Source: Nucisporomicrobium flavum (GTDB lineage: Bacteria; Actinomycetota; Actinomycetes; Mycobacteriales; Micromonosporaceae). From it: a DNA stretch of 64,000 bases. Each line of letters starts with the position of its first letter. Within the stretch, counting starts at the first letter, position 1. A program made the translations under genes and the position numbers. The notes beneath the pieces were generated by a model. The model saw only the letters and a list, made by a program, of their open reading frames with translations, was not told the DNA's origin and did not search any database. Location: the NCBI RefSeq assembly GCF_016464385.1, contig NZ_JADMLH010000003.1, forward strand, positions 633,458-697,457, given 5' to 3'. This document shows, in pieces, positions 25,909 to 32,951 of the stretch.

Positions 25909-26053
25909 ACTTCGGAGCGCGACCGCCTCGCATACCGCACGCGCGAACGCCCTGAACTGCCGCATACAACGCGCGGTTCTAGCTCAGTGCCACCCCGATC
26001 GGGCCCGTTCGCCAACGCTCGCCGCAGCCAAGTCGCGGCAGTTGACGACAAGC

Positions 26054-26602
26054 TCAGCGGCCCTCGGCGGCGGTCTTGGCGAGGAAGCGGCCGAGGTGCG
26101 GGTCGAACCGCGCGGGGTCGGCGGCCGCGATCTCCGCCCGCGTCCACCAGCGGACCGCGGCGAACTCGCCCTCGTCCGCGCTCAGCGGCTCGTCGCGCCC
26201 GACGGTGGCCAGGTACCAGAGGCTGACGTCAGTGTGACCCGCGTCCACGCCGACCGTCTCGGTTACGGTGAGGAAGACCGGCTCGGCGGCCGCGCCGGCC
26301 ACGCCCAGCTCCTCGGCGAGCTCGCGGTGAGCCGTCGCGGCCGGGTCCTCGCCCGGCTCGACGTGCCCGCCCGGCGGCAGCCACAGCCGCGCGTTGCGAT
26401 GGTCGACCAGCAGCACGTCACCGGTTCCCGGATCGACGGGAACCACGTATGACACCAGGTGACGCGGGGGCGTGTCCGGCCTGACCCGGCGGTAGACGTC
26501 GTCCGTGGACGCAAGCCAGGCCAGCGTGTCCGCCCGGTGCGCGGCCTCGAGGTCGTCGTACGGACGCAGGACGGACACCAGGTCGTGCAGCGCGGACGTC
26601 AT
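26054..26602 (-). CDS. NUDIX hydrolase
   Basis: A 182-residue NUDIX protein with a complete Nudix box (GGHVEPGEDPAATAHRELAE followed by ELG), hydrolysing a nucleoside-diphosphate-linked substrate with Mg2+. The N-terminal helical part (LHDLVSVLRPYDDLEAAHRA) and the DVLLVDHRNARLWLPPGGH strand resemble NUDIX proteins annotated as NTP pyrophosphohydrolases. ATG 26602 is 15 bases after the stop of the small secreted-protein gene, so the two may be cotranscribed. Confidence 0.9.
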   Translation of the reverse strand: MTSALHDLVSVLRPYDDLEAAHRADTLAWLASTDDVYRRVRPDTPPRHLVSYVVPVDPGTGDVLLVDHRNARLWLPPGGHVEPGEDPAATAHRELAEELGVAGAAAEPVFLTVTETVGVDAGHTDVSLWYLATVGRDEPLSADEGEFAAVRWWTRAEIAAADPARFDPHLGRFLAKTAAEGR

Positions 26603-26616
26603 CCGGAGATGATCCC

Positions 26617-26832
26617 TCAACCGGCATCCCGGACGGTGCCGGCGCCCTCGGTGACCGGGAAGAAGGCGGCCGGGGCCAGACGCCGCACCGGCTTGTCCGC
26701 GGGACCGGAGAGGCCTGCCGGGTCGTGCCGCGCGGACGCGGTGCGGTGTCTCGGGTCGTGGGCCGCCGCGCTGGTCGCCACGGTGGCGGTGAGCAGGGCG
26801 GTGGCCGCCAGCGTGGCGAGGACGATACGCAT
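26617..26832 (-). CDS. Small secreted protein, unknown function
   Basis: A 71-residue product with a typical Sec signal (MRIVLATLAATALLTATVAT, cleavage likely after SAAA), followed by a 45-residue basic, proline-containing mature part without cysteines. Not recognised. It ends 14 bases before the NUDIX start on the same strand. Confidence 0.5.
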   Translation of the reverse strand: MRIVLATLAATALLTATVATSAAAHDPRHRTASARHDPAGLSGPADKPVRRLAPAAFFPVTEGAGTVRDAG

Positions 26833-26862
26833 GCCGACAGCCTGCTGACGGTCGGCTGTGGA

Positions 26863-26906
26863 CCGGCTGAGAAATCCTGTGGATCTCCTCAGGATTCCTC
26901 AGCCGG
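26863..26906 (-). terminator. Strong terminator-like hairpin after the VOC gene
   Basis: Arms 26863-26879 and 26890-26906 pair over 17 positions with a single mismatch around a 10-base loop. It begins 9 bases beyond the VOC stop (26916) in the direction of transcription and ahead of the small secreted-protein gene. No U-run follows, as is common for I-shaped actinobacterial terminators. Confidence 0.6.
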
Positions 26907-26915
26907 CCGGTGCCG

Positions 26916-27281
26916 TCAGGAGCGCAGGCAGATGTCGAACGGGTGGCCCTCCGGGTCGAGCAGCACCCGCCACCGATCGGGCTGCGGCTGCTCCTCGGGC
27001 TTGGTGGCGCCGAGCGCGAGCGCCTCCTGCTCGGCCTTGTCGAGGTCGTCGACGTAGAAGTCGAGGTGGTAGCGCTTCGGCGTGGTCTCCCGGGGCCAGC
27101 CGGGCCCCGAGTAGCCGGGGACCTGGCCGAAGCCCAGGCTGGTCGAGCCGTCGCCGATCATGGCGTACTCGGCCTGGCTGTGCTGGACGTCCCAGCCGAG
27201 GACGCCGGAGTAGAAGGCCGCCTGCGCCGCCGGGTCGGTGGCGTCCAGGTTGATCATGGCCAGAGAGGCGAATCCGGGCAT
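26916..27281 (-). CDS. VOC-family (glyoxalase/bleomycin-resistance fold) protein
   Basis: A 121-residue single-domain VOC protein: MINLDATDPAAQAAFYSGVL, WPRETTPKRYHLDFYVDDLD and RVLLDPEGHPFDICLRS are the two beta-alpha-beta-beta-beta halves with candidate metal ligands (His in RYHLDF, Asp/Glu at EGHPFD). Role unknown; such proteins bind or transform small molecules. ATG 27281 is preferred. A palindrome at 27329-27345 lies in its promoter region. Confidence 0.85.
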   Translation of the reverse strand: MPGFASLAMINLDATDPAAQAAFYSGVLGWDVQHSQAEYAMIGDGSTSLGFGQVPGYSGPGWPRETTPKRYHLDFYVDDLDKAEQEALALGATKPEEQPQPDRWRVLLDPEGHPFDICLRS

Positions 27282-27328
27282 TGTGCTGCCTTTCCGTGTG
27301 GGTACGCGACCCATCCTCGCCCCAGAAG

Positions 27329-27345
27329 CTGACATCTTCTGTCAG
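27329..27345. promoter_or_regulatory. CTGACA-N5-TGTCAG palindrome upstream of the VOC gene
   Basis: CTGACA (27329-27334), TCTTC, TGTCAG (27340-27345) form a perfect inverted repeat about 50 bases upstream of the VOC ATG and overlapping the stop codon of the LuxR-type gene. Position fits an operator for the VOC gene, possibly for a WYL/YafY-type repressor; regulator unidentified. Confidence 0.45.
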
Positions 27346-29690
27346 GTACCGGAACGGCTTTGTGAGGCCAGCCAGGCCGCCACCTGGGCGCGCGAGGTGA
27401 AGCCGAGCTTGCTGAGGATGTTCTCGACGTGGCCTTCCGCCGTTCGCTGCGCCACCACCAGCCGGGCCGCGATCTCCCGGTTGGTCAGGCCCTCCGCGAC
27501 CAGCGCCGCCACCTCGCGTTCGCGCGGGGTCAGGCCGAGCTCGCCCAGCCGGGCCGGGTCCGCCGGCGGTGGCGCGGGGCGCGGCCCGGGAACCCGTTCG
27601 AGTGCCAGCGCGACGGCCTCCGCCCGGCTGAGCTCGGCGCCGCGGGCGAAGGCAGCGTCGTAGGCTCGGTCGCCGAGGCGGTCCCGGAGCTGGGCGGCGC
27701 ACTCGTCGTGGAAGTCGTGCAGCGTGCGGAACGATGACAGCGATGCGTGCATCGCCCGCCACATCCGGTCCGAGGCGCCGAGGAGCTGCGCCGCGCGCTG
27801 GTCGCGGTGCTCCGCGGCGGCCACCCAGCCCAGCGACTCCAGCGCCAGGCCCACCCCGAACTGCTCGTCCTCGACGAGCTTGCCGACCTCGAGGCTCTCC
27901 TTGGCGGCCTGCGCCGCGCCCGCGTTGTCGCCGGCCCGCCAGCGCAGCACGCTCAGCGCCCACATCGCGAACGAGCGCCACCACACCTCACCGTTCGCCG
28001 CCGCCAGGTCGCGGCAGGCGATGAGGTCGGCGTACCCGGCGGTGGGTGACGGCGAGGAGAGGCCGCGGACCAGCCCGAGCACGGCCAGGCACCACATCTC
28101 GCCGCTGCGGATCTCCAGCGAGCGGAAGCGGGCGTACGCCTCCTCGAACAGCGGCAGCGCGCCGGTGAGGTCGCCGCCGAACATGGCGATGTTGCCCTCG
28201 ACCACCGCCAGGAACGCCAGCTCCACCGACGGCGGCAGCTCGGCGGCCAGCCGCTTGGCGTCGTCGAGCAGCGCCGCCGCCCGTGCCCGGTCGCCCTGCA
28301 CGCAGGCGATCCACGCGGCGACGCGCAGCGCCCGTACCCGGGTCCAGTGCCGCGGCGGCGGCATCGCCAGCGCCCGTTCCAGCCAGTGCCGCCCCTCGGA
28401 GAGGAAGCCCCGGACGAACCAGTGGTTCTGCAGGTCCGCGGCGAAGCGCAGGGCCGTCTCGGGCGGGCCGGTGGTGACCGCGTGCTCCAGGGCGACGCGC
28501 AGGTTCGCCTGCTCGTGGCGCAGCCGCATCATCAGCGCCGCCTGCTCCGGGCCGACCCAGTGCCCGTCGCCGTAGCGGGCCAGCTCGGCGAACCACTCGC
28601 CGTGCCGGCGGGCCACCTCGGCCTGCTCGCCGGCCTCGGCCAGGCGGGCGACGCCGTACTCGCGGACCACCTCGAGCATCTTGTAGCGGGCCCGCGGACC
28701 GTCGCCGACGCGGGAGATCACGGACTGGTCCACCAGCGAGGCGATGAGGTCGAGGATGGACTCCGGCGCCAGCGGCGGGAACGCGCACACCTGCTCGGCG
28801 GCGTCCAGCTCGAACCCGCCGGAGAAGACCGACAGCCGCGACCACAGCCGGCGCTCCTGATCGCCGCACAGGTCCCAGCTCCAGTCGATCAGCGCGCGCA
28901 GGGTCTGCTGCCGGGCCGGGGCGTTGCGCGGGCCGGTGGTCAGCAGCCGGTAGCGGTCGGTCAGCCGCTCCAGGATCTGGTCCAGCGTCAGCACCCGCAG
29001 CCGGGCCACCGCGAGCTCGATGGCCAGCGGTACGCCCTCCAGCGCCTGGCACAGAGCCGTGACCGTCGTGCAGTTGGCGTCGGTCACCTCGAAGCCTGGC
29101 AGAACCGCGGTGGCGCGCTCGACCAGCAGGCTCGCCGCCTCGTACCGGGCCAGGTCGCCGGGGGTGCACTCGAGGTCGGCCTCGGGCACCGACAGCGGCT
29201 GCACGGTCAGAGTCGCTTCGCCGGCGATCCGCAACGCCTGCCGGCTCGTGACCAGGATGCGCAGCTCGGGGCAGGTGCGCAGCAGGGTCTCGGCGAGGTC
29301 CGCGCAGGCCGCGACGAGATGCTCGCAGTTGTCGAGGATGAGCAGCACCTGCCGGTCGGCCAGGAACGTCGCCAGCCCCGGTGCGTCCGGGCTCACCGCT
29401 TCCTCGCGTACGCCCAGAGCCTCCGCCACGGTGACCGCGACCAGATCCGGGTCCCGCAGCTCGGCCAGCTCGACGAGCCACACGCCGTCGGCGAACGCCC
29501 GCCGCATCTCCAGCCCGACCCGCTGGGCGAGGCGGGTCTTGCCCACCCCGCCGGCGCCGGTCAGCGTGACCAGCCGGTTGGTGGAGAGCATCCGCCGTAC
29601 GCCGGTCATCTCGTGGCGCCTGCCCACGAAGCTGGTGACCTCGGCGGGCAGGTTCCCGACGGAACCGCGCGCGCCTGTGGCGGTGCTCAT
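27342..29690 (-). CDS. Large NB-ARC ATPase regulator with C-terminal LuxR DNA-binding domain
   Basis: A 782-residue STAND-type regulator. After FVGRRHEM, the P-loop is GAGGVGKT (residues 45-52), Walker B-like ILDNCEHL follows, then VTSRQALRIAGE and the conserved LPLAIELA-equivalent VPLAIELAVARLR. A helical repeat region occupies about 340-690, and the C-terminus is a LuxR/NarL helix-turn-helix (LTPREREVAALVAEGLTNRE, IAARLVVAQRTAEGHVENIL). ATP-dependent oligomerisation would switch DNA binding. Similar proteins regulate metabolism or secondary metabolites in actinomycetes; target unknown. It lies upstream of the VOC gene on the same strand. Confidence 0.9.
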   Translation of the reverse strand: MSTATGARGSVGNLPAEVTSFVGRRHEMTGVRRMLSTNRLVTLTGAGGVGKTRLAQRVGLEMRRAFADGVWLVELAELRDPDLVAVTVAEALGVREEAVSPDAPGLATFLADRQVLLILDNCEHLVAACADLAETLLRTCPELRILVTSRQALRIAGEATLTVQPLSVPEADLECTPGDLARYEAASLLVERATAVLPGFEVTDANCTTVTALCQALEGVPLAIELAVARLRVLTLDQILERLTDRYRLLTTGPRNAPARQQTLRALIDWSWDLCGDQERRLWSRLSVFSGGFELDAAEQVCAFPPLAPESILDLIASLVDQSVISRVGDGPRARYKMLEVVREYGVARLAEAGEQAEVARRHGEWFAELARYGDGHWVGPEQAALMMRLRHEQANLRVALEHAVTTGPPETALRFAADLQNHWFVRGFLSEGRHWLERALAMPPPRHWTRVRALRVAAWIACVQGDRARAAALLDDAKRLAAELPPSVELAFLAVVEGNIAMFGGDLTGALPLFEEAYARFRSLEIRSGEMWCLAVLGLVRGLSSPSPTAGYADLIACRDLAAANGEVWWRSFAMWALSVLRWRAGDNAGAAQAAKESLEVGKLVEDEQFGVGLALESLGWVAAAEHRDQRAAQLLGASDRMWRAMHASLSSFRTLHDFHDECAAQLRDRLGDRAYDAAFARGAELSRAEAVALALERVPGPRPAPPPADPARLGELGLTPREREVAALVAEGLTNREIAARLVVAQRTAEGHVENILSKLGFTSRAQVAAWLASQSRSGT

Positions 29691-29699
29691 ACGAGCACG

Positions 29700-29954
29700 T
29701 TAGTGCGTACGTCCCCCGATCGCGGCGTGCCGGATGCCCAGGGACGCCTCCGCGCGGGCCGCGAGGGCGAGCCCGGCGCGCACCGGCGCCGCCACGGCCC
29801 GGCCGTCAGGCAGCAGCTCGCCGCAGTCGTCGAAGCTCACCACGCCGTTGCAGAGCAGGCTCCAGCCCTGCTCAGGGTGGGTGGCCACCACGCGGGCGGC
29901 TTCCCGGTCGGTGTCGGCCGCGCCCGGACAGGGCGGCACGTGTCTGCACTGCAT
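29700..29954 (-). CDS. DUF5999 family protein
   Basis: An 84-residue protein that begins MQCRHVPPCPGAADTDREAA and continues RVVATHPEQGWSLLCNGVV and FDDCGELLPDGRAVAA, which I recognise as the DUF5999 pattern common in streptomycetes and relatives. The CxH...C residues at the start could bind a metal. Function unknown. It ends 9 bases before the LuxR-type gene's start on the same strand, so the two may be cotranscribed. Confidence 0.75.
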   Translation of the reverse strand: MQCRHVPPCPGAADTDREAARVVATHPEQGWSLLCNGVVSFDDCGELLPDGRAVAAPVRAGLALAARAEASLGIRHAAIGGRTH

Positions 29955-30120
29955 CTGACTTCCTCCCGGCGCCAAGAGTTCGTCGCGACACGCCGGGCGG
30001 ACACGGGAGAACTACCCGGGTGATACCCGAATCCCGGATCGTGGGTACTTTCCCCGGTGCCGCGGCCGGGCCGGTGGATCACGATGGGACCCCTCGATCA
30101 CCGACGAGGAAGGGGCACCC

Positions 30121-30729
30121 ATGGGCCGCCACGCGGCCGACCGGCCGGGCAGGCCGCCACTGCACGCCGACCTCTTCGCGCCCGCGCCGGGCACCGCCGC
30201 GGCGTACGCGGCGCGGGAGCGGGCCGCGGAGGCGTTCGACCGGCTCGTCGAGCCGCACCGGGACGCGCTGGAGGCGTACGTGCTGCGCCTGACCGACGGT
30301 GACCGGGCGGCGGCCGACAGCGTGCTCAAGGAGACCTTCTACCGCGCAGCGCAGGATCCTGCCCGCTACCCCCCGCGGGCTTCCGCCGTCCGGCCGTGGC
30401 TCGTCCTCACGGCGCGTACGGTGCTGCGCGACGGCGAGCGCTCCGCCCCTGCAGGGCACGACGACCGCCCCGTCGTCGCGCCGGCGGAGCGCTCGCCGTC
30501 CCCCCTCGCCGAGACCACGGTCGTCGGGGCGATGAACGACCTCGCGGACGCGCATCGCGAGATCCTCGTGGAGCTCTTCTACCAGGGCGTCTCCCTGGAG
30601 TCGGCGGCCGCCGCGCGCGGGGTGCCGGTCGCGACGCTCAAGTCCCGCCTGTACTTCGCCATGCGGGCCCTGCGGGCCGTGCTCGATCAGCGGACCGAGC
30701 CCGGCCCGGACCCCCGTCACCGCAGGTAG
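30121..30729 (+). CDS. ECF-like RNA polymerase sigma factor
   Basis: A 202-residue sigma-70-type protein. Region 2 is EAFDRLVEPHRDALEAYVLR (about 39-58) with RPWLVLTARTVLRD, and region 4 is LADAHREILVELFYQGVSLE followed by SAAAARGVPVATLKSRLYFA. A ribosome site gaggaagggg precedes ATG 30121. No anti-sigma gene is adjacent; its 3' end overlaps the convergent PGRP amidase by 13 bases. Regulon unknown; a cell-envelope link via the neighbouring amidase is speculative. Confidence 0.85.
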   Translation: MGRHAADRPGRPPLHADLFAPAPGTAAAYAARERAAEAFDRLVEPHRDALEAYVLRLTDGDRAAADSVLKETFYRAAQDPARYPPRASAVRPWLVLTARTVLRDGERSAPAGHDDRPVVAPAERSPSPLAETTVVGAMNDLADAHREILVELFYQGVSLESAAAARGVPVATLKSRLYFAMRALRAVLDQRTEPGPDPRHRR

Positions 30730-32804
30730 ACGAGCCCGTCCGAGATCACCCCGGGGCGCCCGGCGGTGCCCTCCACCTCGATCTTCACGGTGTGCTCCGC
30801 GCTCGCACCCCACGAGCGCGTCCACACCGCGCGGCGGTGGAGCGCGTCGGGCGAGCGCAGATCCACCACGCCGGCCGGCTCGCCGTCCACGGACACCCGT
30901 ACCCGGCCGGAGACCGAGGTGCGGCTGACCGCCAGCGCCGCGGACCGGCCGGTGAACGTCCAGCTCAGCGCGGCGCCCGCGGTGGTGGCCCGGAGCGCCG
31001 AACCGCCCAGGTACGCCGGGCTGCCGACCGCACGCCAGGTGCCCGTACGGTCCGCGGACGTTTCCGGCAGCACGACCGCCGTACGCGTCGCCGCCACCGA
31101 CCGCGCGTTGCCCGCCCGGTCCGTGGCGCGCAGACCGTACGTGGCCGCGACGCCGGGCTTCACGGAACCGGCCCACGTGGTGGCTGTGGTGCCCACGTCC
31201 ACGGTCGCCGGGCTGGTCAGCGTCACCGTCCGCAGGCCACCGGCGTCGCTCGCCGCCCAGCGCAGCCGTACGGGCACGATGCCGTTGAGCGAGCCCGGTC
31301 GCAGCGAGACGCTGGGCCCGGCGGTGAACTCGGGCAGCGTCCGGTCGGCGTACACCGCGGTGTCGGTGACGGCGATGCGGCCGTTGAGCGCGACCGCGCG
31401 GACCCGGACGATGTGCCGCCCCGGGGTGAGCTGCAGCAGCTGCTGGCGCTGTCCGGCCGGCACGGACGCGGCAGGCTCGCCGTCGACGTACAGGTCGTAG
31501 CGGTTCATCAGCGCGCTCACGGTGCCCACCTGCCAGAACGGCCGGATCGTGCCCCGGGTGAAGTACGTGCTCCCCACCCTGGTGGCCCCGTTGATCTTCG
31601 TCACCGTGAGGTCGGCGGGGCCGGCGGCGGCGAGACTGCGGATCGAGCCGAGCTGCGAATACAGCGTGTTGCCGGGGCACTCGGTCCGGCCGGTGTCGCG
31701 GTGCCCGGAGACGCGGTTGAGCATGGCTGTACTGCCGCGGGCGTACCGGTCGCTGCCGCTGGAGGTCATCGCCACGCGGCCGGCGGGCGGGTTGCCGGAC
31801 GCCCCGATCTTGTACGCCGCCACCTGCGCGATGACCGTGCGGACCCGGGTGGACACGCCGCGCGAGCCGTACGACCCCAGCACCGCGATCGCGGAGCTGC
31901 GCGAGTTGAAGCCGAGCGTGTGCGCGCCGAGCACGGGCCGGGTGATCCCGCCCCGGCGCCCCTCGAACAACGTGCCGCACTTGTCGACCAGGAAGTTGTA
32001 GCCGATGTCGTTCCAGTGCTTGCTCTTGACGTGGTACGCCTGGATGCTCCGCAGGATCGCCGGCGACTGCGAGCAGCTGTAGTTGTTGGTGCCGGCCGTG
32101 TGGTGCACGAAGAGCACCTGCACGTCGCTGGTGTATTCCGGCGCGTTCTCGACCAGGTTCTCGTTGGCGCCCCACTGCGCGCGCGTCACCACGTCCGGGA
32201 CCGGTCGCGGGGGCACGGTGACCTCCAGCGCCCGCGGGACCGGGGCGGGCGCGGGCGTACCGGGATCGATCAGGTCGACCCGCAGCCCGGCCGGGAGGGG
32301 CGTGGTGCGGGCCGGGCCGGCCTCGACGCGCGCCTCGACGGCGTCGGACGGGCCCACCCACAGCGGGTCGGTGCTGCCACGGACGCCGTGCCGGTCCACC
32401 GAGCCCGGCTCGGCGGGATCGGCACCGTCGGCCTCGAGCGTCTGCCAGGGCGTCCACGTGCCGCCGGCGGTCGAGCGGGTGCGTACCTGCACCGCGCCGG
32501 TGAGCTTTGCCGCCGGGTCGGTCCAGGTGACGCCGACCAGGCTGAACGGGCCGGTGGAGCGTGGCGCGACCGTACGCGCCGCCGCCGACCCGTCCCGCAG
32601 CGTGCCCGGCGCCGCGAAGCCCCGGGGCGACGACCCGGTGGCCGGCCCGAGGTCGATGGTCTGGAGGCTGGGCTCGGTGCCGGTGCGCGCGGCCTCGAGC
32701 AGGTCCGGCCGGTGCCCGCCGCTTCCCAGGACCACCGTCGCGCCACTCAGGGCGACTGCCGTGGTCAATGCCGTACTGATGACTCGCCTGTGCACGTGCT
32801 TCAC
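30717..32804 (-). CDS. Secreted PGRP-type N-acetylmuramoyl-L-alanine amidase
   Basis: A 695-residue exported peptidoglycan amidase. A signal peptide covers about residues 1-28. The catalytic Amidase_2/PGRP domain spans about 205-380: RAQWGANENL, LFVHHTAGTNNYS (zinc His234 or 235), WNDIGYNFLVDKCGTLFEGR, and SGHRDTGRTECPGNTLYSQL with the other zinc ligands. The remainder consists of beta-sandwich regions (an N-terminal one and at least two C-terminal Ig/FN3-like ones) that may bind the wall. It cleaves the MurNAc-L-Ala bond. Divergent from the GGDEF-EAL gene by 147 bases. Confidence 0.92.
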   Translation of the reverse strand: MKHVHRRVISTALTTAVALSGATVVLGSGGHRPDLLEAARTGTEPSLQTIDLGPATGSSPRGFAAPGTLRDGSAAARTVAPRSTGPFSLVGVTWTDPAAKLTGAVQVRTRSTAGGTWTPWQTLEADGADPAEPGSVDRHGVRGSTDPLWVGPSDAVEARVEAGPARTTPLPAGLRVDLIDPGTPAPAPVPRALEVTVPPRPVPDVVTRAQWGANENLVENAPEYTSDVQVLFVHHTAGTNNYSCSQSPAILRSIQAYHVKSKHWNDIGYNFLVDKCGTLFEGRRGGITRPVLGAHTLGFNSRSSAIAVLGSYGSRGVSTRVRTVIAQVAAYKIGASGNPPAGRVAMTSSGSDRYARGSTAMLNRVSGHRDTGRTECPGNTLYSQLGSIRSLAAAGPADLTVTKINGATRVGSTYFTRGTIRPFWQVGTVSALMNRYDLYVDGEPAASVPAGQRQQLLQLTPGRHIVRVRAVALNGRIAVTDTAVYADRTLPEFTAGPSVSLRPGSLNGIVPVRLRWAASDAGGLRTVTLTSPATVDVGTTATTWAGSVKPGVAATYGLRATDRAGNARSVAATRTAVVLPETSADRTGTWRAVGSPAYLGGSALRATTAGAALSWTFTGRSAALAVSRTSVSGRVRVSVDGEPAGVVDLRSPDALHRRAVWTRSWGASAEHTVKIEVEGTAGRPGVISDGLVYLR

Positions 32805-32951
32805 GCGTTTCCCCCCGCGAAAGACTTGGATCGGCGCAGATCAGGATGAAACGTACGCGTCCGGCGGGGGTGCCGTAGCCGTTTCCGCAGACACCGGATC
32901 CGCATCACAGGGGATCGTTAATGCCCCCGCGCGCGGTGCCGATGGGAGGAT

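Noticed and set aside
25978..26000. GGTTCTAGCTCAGT, resembling a tRNA D-arm/A-box.
   Set aside because: No acceptor stem, anticodon arm or T-loop can be folded around it; taken as coincidence.
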